Of a stretch of DNA of 9,051 nt, positions 1 through 6,098 are shown one piece after another. The DNA is from Bacteroidetes bacterium UBA7368 (GTDB lineage Bacteria; Bacteroidota; Rhodothermia; Rhodothermales; UBA10348): positions 1 through 9,051 of the forward strand of contig DKOG01000152.1 of assembly GCA_002469915.1 (NCBI GenBank), in the 5' to 3' direction. Below the pieces are notes generated by a model. That model saw only the letters and a program-made list of their open reading frames with translations, was not told the origin of the DNA and did not search any database. Both the position numbers and the translations under genes were made by a program. How positions within the stretch are numbered: position 1 is the first letter of the stretch; every line of letters starts with the position of its first letter.

Positions 1-221
1 GTGGTCCTCAGGCAGCAAACTGCGATGTAGATCGGTTCCGGTTCAGTGGTCACAGCCACCGAAGAGATCTGCTATATCTTGTGGATGTTTTGCAGCCCAA
101 AAAGATTGTTCTCGTTCACGGAGAGACTAAGGCCCGTGAGTGGATGGCGGACAATATTAAATTCTTTTATCCGGACGTCGAAGTCATCTCTCCGGATAGA
201 GGCGAAGTCTTAGATCTTTAA
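1..221 (+). CDS. MBL-fold beta-CASP RNA nuclease-like protein, C-terminal end (partial)
   Basis: Open frame running in from the left edge (first whole codon at position 3) to a TAA at 219-221; about 72 residues are visible. It contains FRFSGHSHRRDLLYLVDVL followed by PKKIVLVHGETKAREWM. These match the two late histidine motifs of beta-CASP metallo-beta-lactamase-fold enzymes, SGH-[AS] (motif B) and the HGE block (motif C). Known members of the family are RNA exo/endonucleases such as RNase J and CPSF73-like proteins; many bacterial members are uncharacterised. The catalytic HxHxDH core lies outside the window, so activity and subtype cannot be judged. The stop is only 19 bp from the convergent stop of the repeat-protein gene, and I see no clear terminator hairpin between them. 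Family assignment is fairly secure; exact function is not. Confidence 0.75.
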   Translation, partial: GPQAANCDVDRFRFSGHSHRRDLLYLVDVLQPKKIVLVHGETKAREWMADNIKFFYPDVEVISPDRGEVLDL

Positions 222-240
222 CTGCGTTTTCGGCTGAGAC

Positions 241-1302
241 TTATCTCGCAAAGTTGATGAAGGGCATGATTCGAAATCGATCCTTATTGGATGCCACGTT
301 GATCAAGCCAATCTGATATCCAGACAGCTTGCGAGCGTAATTCAGGATACCGATGGTAACTCCTTTCTGCTCTCCTTGAATGCGATTGTAGGAGGAAACG
401 GACAATCCTCTCATTTTGCCGCCATGGTCCACCGAGAAGTAGGCGGGAGCAATAGACAAAGCATACACGTCATGACCGCCTGCAGTAAGCCCAGATACCA
501 TAACACCGCGCACATTGGTGCCTCCCACGCCCAATCCTGCAATATGTAGCCCCCTCAGCGTATCGCCTGCGCCCGTTCCCAGGCCACCAATGGAAATACC
601 GGTTAAGTTGCGGCCGGCGCCCGTTCCAAGACCAGAGATCATAATTCCAGTGGCATCTTGTCCAGCCCCGGCACCGAAACCAGAAACGATGATTCCAGTG
701 ACATCTCGTCCAGCTCCGGCACCGACACCAGAAACCGCGATTCCTACTAGGTCATTTCCGGCGCCGGCGCCCAGGCCAGCCACCAAAATACCTTTGACAT
801 CGTTTCCTGCTCCGACTCCCAATCCAGCGACGGCAATCCCTTCCAAATTGCGGCCTGCGCCGGCGCCCAAACTTCCCGTAACGATTCCTTCGATGTCACG
901 GCCGGCCCCAACGCCAAGTCCTCCCGCGGCCAAGCCCATGAGGTCATTCCCTGCTCCGGCAGCAACTCCCCCAAACATAATTCCTTTGGCATCTTCGTTG
1001 GCGGCTACCGCCATCAATGCAGAACCTATTCCCGTGATATTGTCAGCACCCGTAGACGGAAGTCCGAGCGCAATTCCGTGCACATCGCCGCCATGATTAT
1101 TGTACGGGAGCCATATCGTAGCATTAATGCCGGTAACACGCCGCATGGCTCGGTCCCTAAAATTTAGGCGAAGGCCAGTAACCTCTTTTGAATCCCCAAT
1201 AGACAGGCCTACGCCATCAACCATGAGGTCTATACTATCTTGCCCAGTTGCGGGGGCTACGAAAAGGAGGGAACAGATGACTAGAGAAAGAAAACGCGTC
1301 AT
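241..1302 (-). CDS. Secreted Gly-rich 16-residue repeat protein (predicted beta-solenoid), function unknown
   Basis: 353 residues. An N-terminal signal peptide (about residues 1-20, MTRFLSLVICSLLFVAPATG, then QDS) predicts export. Almost all of the rest is a tandem repeat with consensus G-[IL]-x-[VI]-[SAG]-G-[LV]-G-x-G-A-G-[RN]-[DN]-[LV]-x. Units begin at G76 and G91, then every 16 residues from G107 to G251, then at G266. The N-terminal turns (G43, G58) are less regular. The C-terminal end (299-340) shifts to GVTIGILN / GYQIGLIN turns resembling the Asn-containing repeats of LA_2272-type surface proteins, and the protein ends RIMPFINFAR. Hydrophobic residues alternate at fixed positions in each turn, which suggests a parallel beta-solenoid with a C-terminal cap; this is inference. 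Similar proteins seem to occur in Rhodothermales, but I know of no function. No catalytic motif, lipobox or obvious sorting domain is visible. It lies 92 bp downstream of the alcohol dehydrogenase on the same strand and may be co-transcribed or have its own promoter. Confidence 0.85.
   Translation of the reverse strand: MTRFLSLVICSLLFVAPATGQDSIDLMVDGVGLSIGDSKEVTGLRLNFRDRAMRRVTGINATIWLPYNNHGGDVHGIALGLPSTGADNITGIGSALMAVAANEDAKGIMFGGVAAGAGNDLMGLAAGGLGVGAGRDIEGIVTGSLGAGAGRNLEGIAVAGLGVGAGNDVKGILVAGLGAGAGNDLVGIAVSGVGAGAGRDVTGIIVSGFGAGAGQDATGIMISGLGTGAGRNLTGISIGGLGTGAGDTLRGLHIAGLGVGGTNVRGVMVSGLTAGGHDVYALSIAPAYFSVDHGGKMRGLSVSSYNRIQGEQKGVTIGILNYARKLSGYQIGLINVASNKDRFRIMPFINFAR
463..1077 (-). repeat. 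Tandem ~48-bp (16-codon) repeat array inside the secreted repeat protein
   Basis: Thirteen consecutive units encode residues 76-280. Most are exactly 48 bp; the first (76-90) and the last two (251-265, 266-280) are 45 bp. The DNA copies share GC-rich cores that encode GAG-[RN]-D and GLG, but synonymous sites differ between copies. This suggests old duplications kept by protein-level selection, not a recent expansion. The array produces a long proline-rich open frame on the opposite strand that is only a shadow. Confidence 0.85.
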
Positions 1303-1395
1303 GGGACTCTAAAGTTGATTTTAATAGTCTCTAGACGGATCGCCGGTCGAGTTAGTTACATTGGCTGAGTGAACATTATGTTGAGCAGGCCGCTC
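1303..1395 (-). other. Short intergenic gap between alcohol dehydrogenase and repeat-protein genes
   Basis: About 92 bp separates the dehydrogenase stop from the repeat-protein ATG on the minus strand. It is AT-rich near the start codon and contains a TATTAAAAT stretch about 20 bp upstream of the ATG that could act as a -10 element, but I see no convincing -35 or Shine-Dalgarno sequence. The only inverted repeat is a 4-bp GTCT/AGAC with a 2-nt loop, too small to be a terminator. Whether the repeat gene has its own promoter cannot be decided. Confidence 0.3.
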
Positions 1396-2481
1396 TTACA
1401 TAGACTCCAGCATGGTCCGGTAGTCTGAGCTCGTAAGGGCCATTCTATTCGATGAGTTGGACCCATTGTCTTCAGCACCGGCTGCTAATTGATAGAAATG
1501 GATCGGAGAAATGTTCAAACTAGTCCAATCCGGCAAGGGCAGAGCGCTGATAAGCTGTTTTAGGCGTTCAATCAGGTTATCAAAAGGCAGGTTCAATTTG
1601 CTTGAAAGTAGCGGCCCGATAGCGTCTTTTTGATAGGTTAAGACGGGAGAAAGCAACAGTGTATTTAACAGTCCATGCGGCAGATCGAGCAAACCGCCGA
1701 TGCTTTCCGAAAGACAATGCACGGCCCCCACATCTGCATTTCCGAACGCCATCCCTGCCAGCGTGGAGGCAAGCATTACATTCCCACGAGCAGCTGCATG
1801 GGATGGATCCAAGGCGCACGACGTCAAACTACCCATGAGCAGAAAGATGGCTCTCGTTGCTAGCGCGTCTGAAACGGGGTTGGCTCCCCGAACAATGAGC
1901 GATTCAAGCGCATGGGTCATGGCGTCCATGCCCGTCGCGGCTATTAAGTGCGGCGGAAGTGTGCGGATAAGGTTTGCATCCGACAGCGCAAAACGGGGAA
2001 ACATCGCATCTCCCTTAATACTGATTTTTCGACCCTCCTTGGGCGTGCTAATCACGGAAACCCAGGTAACCTCCGAACCTGTACCACAGGTGGTGGGAAC
2101 GGCGATAAATGGCGCTGAACCATTTCGGAATTGGTCTTTGCCTTCGTAATCGTTGATGTGTCCCGGGTTTTGAAGGAGCATGGCTACAGCCTTAGCGGCA
2201 TCCAGCACGCTACCGCCCCCAATTCCAACAACCAAGTCAACGCCTCGGCTTCGGGCCACCTCAGCAATTGTGTCTACTTCTTCAGCTTTTGGATTGGGGC
2301 TAACCTGATCGTCTATACGGCACGAAGAGCATGTTGAGATCAATGGCTCAAACCAGTCGGTACTCCGCACTCCGGGATCGGTAATGACCAGCGGCCTGAC
2401 CGATCCCATTTGGCGAATCAGTTCTGGAATACGGGAGGCACATCCGGGTTCAAAGTCCACCCGGGTTGGAAGACGAAACAT
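1396..2481 (-). CDS. Iron-containing (group III) alcohol dehydrogenase family protein
   Basis: 361 residues, slightly shorter than the usual ~380. The N-terminal Rossmann-like half has the dinucleotide-binding GGGSVLDAAK at 88-97 and the family block PTTCGTGSE at 129-137. The C-terminal metal-binding half has D186 and H190 (MDAMTH), H255 (AVHCLSESIG) and H269 (LPHG). The 4- and 14-residue spacings within the two ligand pairs match the four Fe/Zn ligands of FucO-type enzymes, so the site looks intact. The C-terminus ends with LTSSDYRTMLESM, like the usual LT-x-x-D-[YI]-x-x-[IL]-[LY] tail. Expected reaction: NAD(P)-dependent interconversion of an alcohol and an aldehyde or ketone in the cytoplasm; the substrate cannot be predicted. 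The ATG overlaps the S41 peptidase stop by one base (TAATG, 2479-2483), with a weak GGAA just upstream, so translation is probably coupled to the peptidase gene. No functional link between the two is obvious. Confidence 0.92.
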   Translation of the reverse strand: MFRLPTRVDFEPGCASRIPELIRQMGSVRPLVITDPGVRSTDWFEPLISTCSSCRIDDQVSPNPKAEEVDTIAEVARSRGVDLVVGIGGGSVLDAAKAVAMLLQNPGHINDYEGKDQFRNGSAPFIAVPTTCGTGSEVTWVSVISTPKEGRKISIKGDAMFPRFALSDANLIRTLPPHLIAATGMDAMTHALESLIVRGANPVSDALATRAIFLLMGSLTSCALDPSHAAARGNVMLASTLAGMAFGNADVGAVHCLSESIGGLLDLPHGLLNTLLLSPVLTYQKDAIGPLLSSKLNLPFDNLIERLKQLISALPLPDWTSLNISPIHFYQLAAGAEDNGSNSSNRMALTSSDYRTMLESM

Positions 2482-4127
2482 TAGTTTCCGAGGCTATTTA
2501 TGCTGTTGGCTTCGCTCCATAATAGCATCGCCTCTTCTATGACAGGATCCATTTGATTAAAAACGGGATACCAAGCCTCACTTCGGAACAGGCGTTGCGC
2601 CATCCTAGCTTTTATAATCGTCTCCATCGTAGATCTGGCCTGGTTCACTTCGTCCATGCTAAATGAATCTTCGCCTTCTCCGATGGTCAAACCCTCATTC
2701 TGAGCAAATTGAAGGTAATCCTGCCACATAGCCGGGTCTACTTTGAATTGCGACAGGAATCCATCCTGATCCTCGACCCAGCGAGAACGAAGCTCCTCTC
2801 CTTGAATATCAAATAGGTTGCGCATGAACAGAAAAGCGTATCCCCTAGCAATGGAATTTTGCACAATAGGAGCACTAAGTGCGGAGGTGGAATCTGGGGC
2901 AATTACGCGATCAGGCATCACTCCACCGCCACCAAATACATCTCGGCCGTTAGCCGTTTTGAATTTCAGCGAGTCGGGGATTTCGGAAAGATATTCTGCT
3001 GGATTATACGTGGCTTGCTCCATGTCTTCGAACTTATCGCGATAGTAGTCCTCTAGATCACCGTCTGCGTATGGGGTCTGAATGAGCCTACCAGAGGGCA
3101 TGAAATATCGGGCTACTGTCATTTGGATGACGCTGCCATCTCTCATTTGGAATGGGCGCTGAACGAGACCTTTTCCAAAGGTTCTGCGGCCAACAATCAT
3201 GGCTCTATCGTGGTCCTGCAGGGCGCCAGCCAGAATTTCGCTCCCAGAAGCACTGCTTTCGTCGACTAGAATCATGACGGATTCTTCTGTTAAAATCCCG
3301 CCCGCAGTGATCTGGTCTACTTCATTTTCGCGCTCAACTCTTCCTTCGGTCGAAACGATTACACCTGTTCCTCCCAGCATTTCATCCGCGACCATCACAG
3401 CTGTTTGCTTGATTCCTCCTGGATTCCCTCGCAGGTCAATGATGAGCCGCTTCATGCCCTGAGCTTTGAGTTCGGATACCTTTTCTACAAACTCTTGATG
3501 CGTGGTCATAGCAAATCGCCCGATACGCAAAAAGCCGGTTTGGTCATCCAGCATATAACTGGAATCAATGGAGTAGAGGGGGATTTTGGCGCGTGTGATG
3601 CTGAAATTGATTGAATCAGTGACTCTACGACGCACCACCGTTACATCTACATCCGTGCCCACAGGGCCCATAATCAGGTTTTGAATGTCCAACGAGGTCA
3701 AGCCAATGATGCTGGAATCATTTACTGCTATGATGCGATCACCGGGTAAAAGACCTGCGGCTTCACTTGGACCATCAGGTATCGTTGATGTGACGACTGT
3801 CGTGTCGTTGGCTGGTACCTCGAACCAGATCCCGATTCCTCCAAAAGAACCTTGGTAGTCCGCCTGGACCTTCGTCATGGAGCGCGTGTCGATATACGAA
3901 GAGTGCGGATCGAGTTCCTTCAACATAGCCTGAATGGCTTGTTCGGTCATCTCGGCTGGATCAACTTCCTCCACGTATTGACGATTGATGAGGATATAGG
4001 CATCCTCGAGCTTCTGTAATTGCTCATAGGTATCGTCCGAAAACAATCCGTCCATGGTCAATCCCACAGCAGTACCCATTACAAAAATGAGTAGTGCGGG
4101 TAGAAAGTAGCGTTTCAATGCAGACAT
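2481..4127 (-). CDS. S41 family C-terminal processing peptidase (CtpA/Tsp-like), membrane-anchored
   Basis: 548 residues. A hydrophobic N-terminal segment (about 7-25) after MSALKR acts as a signal anchor, placing the enzyme in the periplasm. A helical region (31-90) with the LDPHSSYI motif leads into a PDZ domain (about 91-170; GGIGIWFE and GLLPGDRIIAVND). The S41 protease core follows, with DLRGNPGG at 231-238, SSASGSE at 291-297 and TFGKG at 316-320. S294 and K319 are 25 residues apart, the spacing of the Ser/Lys dyad in E. coli Tsp, so the enzyme should be active. VFGGGGVMPD (397-406) is the block typical of the long Bacteroidota-type members, followed by a ~140-residue helical C-terminal extension. 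The family cleaves C-termini of envelope proteins; the substrate here is unknown. The ATG is preceded on the minus strand by AAGGA (4133-4137) with 5-nt spacing. It is first in a minus-strand block and divergent from the sigma factor gene. Confidence 0.93.
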   Translation of the reverse strand: MSALKRYFLPALLIFVMGTAVGLTMDGLFSDDTYEQLQKLEDAYILINRQYVEEVDPAEMTEQAIQAMLKELDPHSSYIDTRSMTKVQADYQGSFGGIGIWFEVPANDTTVVTSTIPDGPSEAAGLLPGDRIIAVNDSSIIGLTSLDIQNLIMGPVGTDVDVTVVRRRVTDSINFSITRAKIPLYSIDSSYMLDDQTGFLRIGRFAMTTHQEFVEKVSELKAQGMKRLIIDLRGNPGGIKQTAVMVADEMLGGTGVIVSTEGRVERENEVDQITAGGILTEESVMILVDESSASGSEILAGALQDHDRAMIVGRRTFGKGLVQRPFQMRDGSVIQMTVARYFMPSGRLIQTPYADGDLEDYYRDKFEDMEQATYNPAEYLSEIPDSLKFKTANGRDVFGGGGVMPDRVIAPDSTSALSAPIVQNSIARGYAFLFMRNLFDIQGEELRSRWVEDQDGFLSQFKVDPAMWQDYLQFAQNEGLTIGEGEDSFSMDEVNQARSTMETIIKARMAQRLFRSEAWYPVFNQMDPVIEEAMLLWSEANSINSLGN

Positions 4128-4296
4128 CAGTGTCCTTGAATTCAGGTAAATGGCGTTTGCGAAGGGCCGTGGTACTCTTTCGACCTAGACCTCGTTTTGT
4201 TTCAGGTTATCCCTAATGGTTGGCCATTTACCGAAAAGAAGAAGCCCCCGTGCGTGATGAGGCTCAGCTGTGTAACCTTTCAGGTGTGCTGCTCGT
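4128..4296. promoter_or_regulatory. Divergent intergenic region with three TTCAGGT repeats
   Basis: 169 bp between the divergent S41 peptidase and ECF sigma factor genes must hold promoters for both. TTCAGGT occurs three times in the same orientation, at 4141-4147, 4201-4207 and 4279-4285. The first overlaps the near-palindrome CCTTGAATTCAGG (4134-4146), which also covers the peptidase Shine-Dalgarno sequence. The third is the right half of ACCT-TTC-AGGT (4275-4285), just upstream of the TTG start of the sigma factor. I could not find a convincing TTGACA/TATAAT pair or a Bacteroidota TTTG...TAnnTTTG promoter in either direction. Binding of a regulator, or of the neighbouring sigma factor itself, is only a hypothesis. 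Confidence 0.4.
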
Positions 4297-4863
4297 TTGG
4301 CAAGAGAAGTCATCATTCATCTCATTCGACCTGTTCACTTTTTGAACCCACTGGAATTCAAACGTTGCATGGCCGAGTACCAACAAAGGGTATTCAGTTT
4401 TACCGCCCACATGCTGGGTGATAAGGCAGCTGCAGCAGATGTAACTCAAGATGTGTTTATCAAGTTGTGGGAGCATCGAGAGAGAATGGATCAGGATAGA
4501 ATGATAGGGTGGTTACTTCGAGTGGCACGCAATGCGTGTATTGACGCGATGAGAAAGCGTAAGGTGCGGCGAGCGATATCGGACTCTGAAGATTTTAGTC
4601 TGGACTCGCTTCCTTCCACTGGAAATGGTCCAGATAAGGAAGCGGCGGCCAGCCTGTTCAGAGAACGGCTGGCCGCCGCTCTGGACACCTTAGGTGAACC
4701 CCACAAGTCCATCGTGATTCTGAGGGAAGTCCAAGAATACAAGTACGAAGAAATCAGCGAAATACTGAGTCTTCCGTTGAACACGGTAAAGGTGTACCTG
4801 CACCGGGCCCGTAAAGCGCTTCGACAGGAATTAACTGAAGTAATGCGACATGACTATGCTTGA
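4297..4863 (+). CDS. ECF-type RNA polymerase sigma factor
   Basis: 188 residues. Sigma region 2 spans about 19-90: RVFSFTAHMLGD, then AAAADVTQDVFIKLWE (the conserved D-x-x-Q-[DE]-x-F core) and WLLRVARNACIDAMRKRK. A ~35-residue linker with an acidic stretch (ISDSEDFSLDSLP) leads to region 4 at about 124-182, with IVILREVQEYKYEEISEIL and the helix-turn-helix LPLNTVKVYLHRARKALRQEL. It should direct RNA polymerase to a specific promoter set. The start is uncertain. TTG 4297, with AGGTG ten bases upstream, is the longest choice; TTG 4342 is possible. ATG 4369 would remove the first residues of region 2 (LEFKRC) and seems too short. An in-frame TAA at 4273 bounds the upstream side. The stop overlaps the next gene by 14 bp, as expected for a sigma/anti-sigma pair. 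A strong DNA palindrome lies within the linker/region 4 boundary (4641-4680). Confidence 0.93.
   Translation: MAREVIIHLIRPVHFLNPLEFKRCMAEYQQRVFSFTAHMLGDKAAAADVTQDVFIKLWEHRERMDQDRMIGWLLRVARNACIDAMRKRKVRRAISDSEDFSLDSLPSTGNGPDKEAAASLFRERLAAALDTLGEPHKSIVILREVQEYKYEEISEILSLPLNTVKVYLHRARKALRQELTEVMRHDYA
4641..4680. repeat. Perfect 14-bp inverted repeat with nested inner stem, inside the sigma-factor gene
   Basis: The left arm AGCGGCGGCCAGCC (4641-4654) is exactly complementary to the right arm at 4667-4680. Between them a bulged T is followed by GTTC-AGA-GAAC (4656-4666), a further 4-bp stem with a 3-nt loop. The mRNA could fold into a very stable GC-rich hairpin of 18 pairs. It encodes residues 115-128 (EAAASLFRERLAAA) between the linker and sigma region 4. 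No T-run follows, so it is not a standard intrinsic terminator. Confidence 0.85.
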
Positions 4864-5386
4864 CAAACAAAAACAGAAATGGTTGGACGATCGAATGGAG
4901 GCTTTTGTGGATGGAAGTCTCTCCGCTGAAGATGCCGATCACTTTGATGAGATTGCTCTTATGGACGAGGAGATCAAACGACAGTTAGATCTTGCCCAGG
5001 CCATTTCAGCTGGACTGAACGAAATGGATGACATTGAATGTCCTGAGTTTATTTCTAAACACGTCATGGCTCACGTGAGGAATGATGTGAAACAGTCATT
5101 TTTTGAGCGTTTTAGACTGTTCTTCGGTGCGTTGAGTGTGAGTCGATTTAAACCCGTGCTAGCAATGGCCTTATTGATAATCGTAGTTGTCTCATCTACT
5201 CGGATCGTTCAAAACACATCTGCTCCCACTGCTGAGGTTACTCAGGCACTAGACGAAGTAAAATGGACGCTAGCCTTTCTTTCTGATGTTGGAAATACAA
5301 CGGCTAATGCGGTTAAGGAAAGCGTAATTGAAAACCAGATGGTTCTCCCGGTTAGCCGGAGCATGAGCACCATTATGGAAAACTGA
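4850..5386 (+). CDS. Putative anti-sigma factor, single-pass membrane protein
   Basis: 178 residues. A charged, helical N-terminal cytoplasmic part (about 4-80; WLDDRMEAFVDGSLSAEDA and further acidic helices) resembles the N-terminus of anti-sigma factors that bind their ECF partner. There is no HxxxCxxC zinc motif, so it is not of the ZAS type. One transmembrane segment spans about 101-119 (KPVLAMALLIIVVVSS). The C-terminal ~60 residues would be periplasmic and carry no recognisable domain. Assignment rests on this topology and on the 14-bp overlap with the upstream sigma gene. An alternative start at ATG 4856 would shorten the overlap to 8 bp (ATGCTTGA) and remove two residues. The presumed role is to hold the sigma factor at the membrane until an envelope signal releases it. 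The sequence itself is not strongly diagnostic. Confidence 0.7.
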   Translation: MTMLDKQKQKWLDDRMEAFVDGSLSAEDADHFDEIALMDEEIKRQLDLAQAISAGLNEMDDIECPEFISKHVMAHVRNDVKQSFFERFRLFFGALSVSRFKPVLAMALLIIVVVSSTRIVQNTSAPTAEVTQALDEVKWTLAFLSDVGNTTANAVKESVIENQMVLPVSRSMSTIMEN

Positions 5387-5387
5387 A

Positions 5388-5987
5388 ATGGACACCCCTA
5401 TGAAGGACGTGAAGAAGAAACTGGTTAACCCGATGAAAATGATGCTTTTAGCATTGGCTTTGGTTGTGACCGCATGGCCCAATCAAGCTCAGGCTCAAAA
5501 TCAGCGGAATGCTCGCTCTCATCCGGGCTACGTGAACCTCGAACGGATGGGTGATCTCTCCGATCTATTCGAAAGTGATGCCGTCATCGAAGTCAATGTC
5601 GAAGGTGCGCTCATGAAACTGGTTGCGGAAGCCTCCCGGTTTGAGGATCCTGAACTCGCTGACTTACTCCTGAAACTGAGGGGTGTCTATGTGCGTGCGT
5701 ACACAGTAGATAGAGGGTTCCGAAATGCCGCGACACAACGAGCAAGCGAGATCGGGGAAGCATTAATGGATGAAGGTTGGAGCAGCGTAGTGCGTGTTCG
5801 GAATCGAGATGAACACGTTCAGATGTTCGTCAACTACGACGGTGATAACGTCGCAGGAATGGTGGTGATGACGATAGAAGAAGGCTCTGATGAAGCTGTG
5901 TTCGTTAACATTGTTGGAGAAATAGATCCTGCGCAGATTGGACGGATCGGCCGGAAATTCAATATTGGAAACGTTTCTGATTGGTAG
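5388..5987 (+). CDS. Secreted DUF4252 domain protein
   Basis: 199 residues. It has a basic N-terminus (KDVKKKLVNPMK), a hydrophobic stretch MMLLALALVVTAW and a signal peptidase I-like site AQA (34-36) before QNQR, so it is predicted to be exported; no lipobox is seen. The mature part (about 47-195) ends with the DUF4252 signature-like FVNIVGEIDPAQIGRIGRKF (172-191). The middle (VYVRAYTVDRG, WSSVVRVRN) gives alternating strands and helices. DUF4252 proteins of Bacteroidota are commonly encoded next to sigma/anti-sigma genes, and the molecular function is unknown. The gene starts 1 bp after the anti-sigma stop, so it is very likely the third gene of that operon. ATG 5400 is an alternative start giving a shorter signal peptide. 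It may act in the periplasm as a sensor or target of the sigma system, which is inference. Confidence 0.85.
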   Translation: MDTPMKDVKKKLVNPMKMMLLALALVVTAWPNQAQAQNQRNARSHPGYVNLERMGDLSDLFESDAVIEVNVEGALMKLVAEASRFEDPELADLLLKLRGVYVRAYTVDRGFRNAATQRASEIGEALMDEGWSSVVRVRNRDEHVQMFVNYDGDNVAGMVVMTIEEGSDEAVFVNIVGEIDPAQIGRIGRKFNIGNVSDW

Positions 5988-6098
5988 AACCATGAGATAG
6001 AAACCCTATCTAATTGATTCCGTATGCGGAGAACGAGTGACAGGAAACCAACCTGCTGTTCATTTCTCGTTCCCATTCGCCTTACCCATCCTTATGCT
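5988..6098 (+). promoter_or_regulatory. lemA leader / intergenic region with two possible stem-loops
   Basis: 111 bp between DUF4252 and LemA. AGATAG (5995-6000) pairs with CTATCT (6006-6011) over a 5-nt loop; it is weak and has no T-run, so it is a poor terminator. Further on, GAACGAG (6031-6037) can pair with CTCGTTC (6066-6072), enclosing CAGG/CCTG (6041-6044, 6052-6055). The last ~40 bases before the LemA ATG are pyrimidine-rich with no Shine-Dalgarno motif. This could be an independent promoter/leader or plain operon spacer; I could not identify a promoter box. Confidence 0.3.

Noticed and set aside
515..1096. 193-residue proline-rich open frame on the plus strand, opposite the repeat protein
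   Set aside because: It is the antisense reading of the 48-bp Gly-rich repeats, giving PAPxPxP strings. It has no signal, domain or ribosome-binding support, and the minus-strand frame has a signal peptide and coherent repeats.
1324..1338. Small GTCT-CT-AGAC inverted repeat upstream of the repeat-protein gene
   Set aside because: A 4-bp stem with a 2-nt loop is expected by chance and cannot form a stable hairpin.
1700..2149. 149-residue plus-strand frame opposite the alcohol dehydrogenase
   Set aside because: Overlaps a gene with intact NAD- and metal-binding motifs; the translation shows no family features.
4264..4476. Minus-strand 70-residue frame opposite the sigma factor start
   Set aside because: Lies over sigma region 2 coding sequence, with no recognisable domain or ribosome-binding site.
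5995..6011. Possible intrinsic terminator after the DUF4252 gene
   Set aside because: Only a 6-bp AT-rich stem and no T-run follows, so it does not meet the usual criteria.
6024..6098. N-terminal extension of LemA from ATG 6024
   Set aside because: The extra 25 residues are polar/cysteine-containing and unlike LemA N-termini; ATG 6099 gives the usual length and signal-anchor position.
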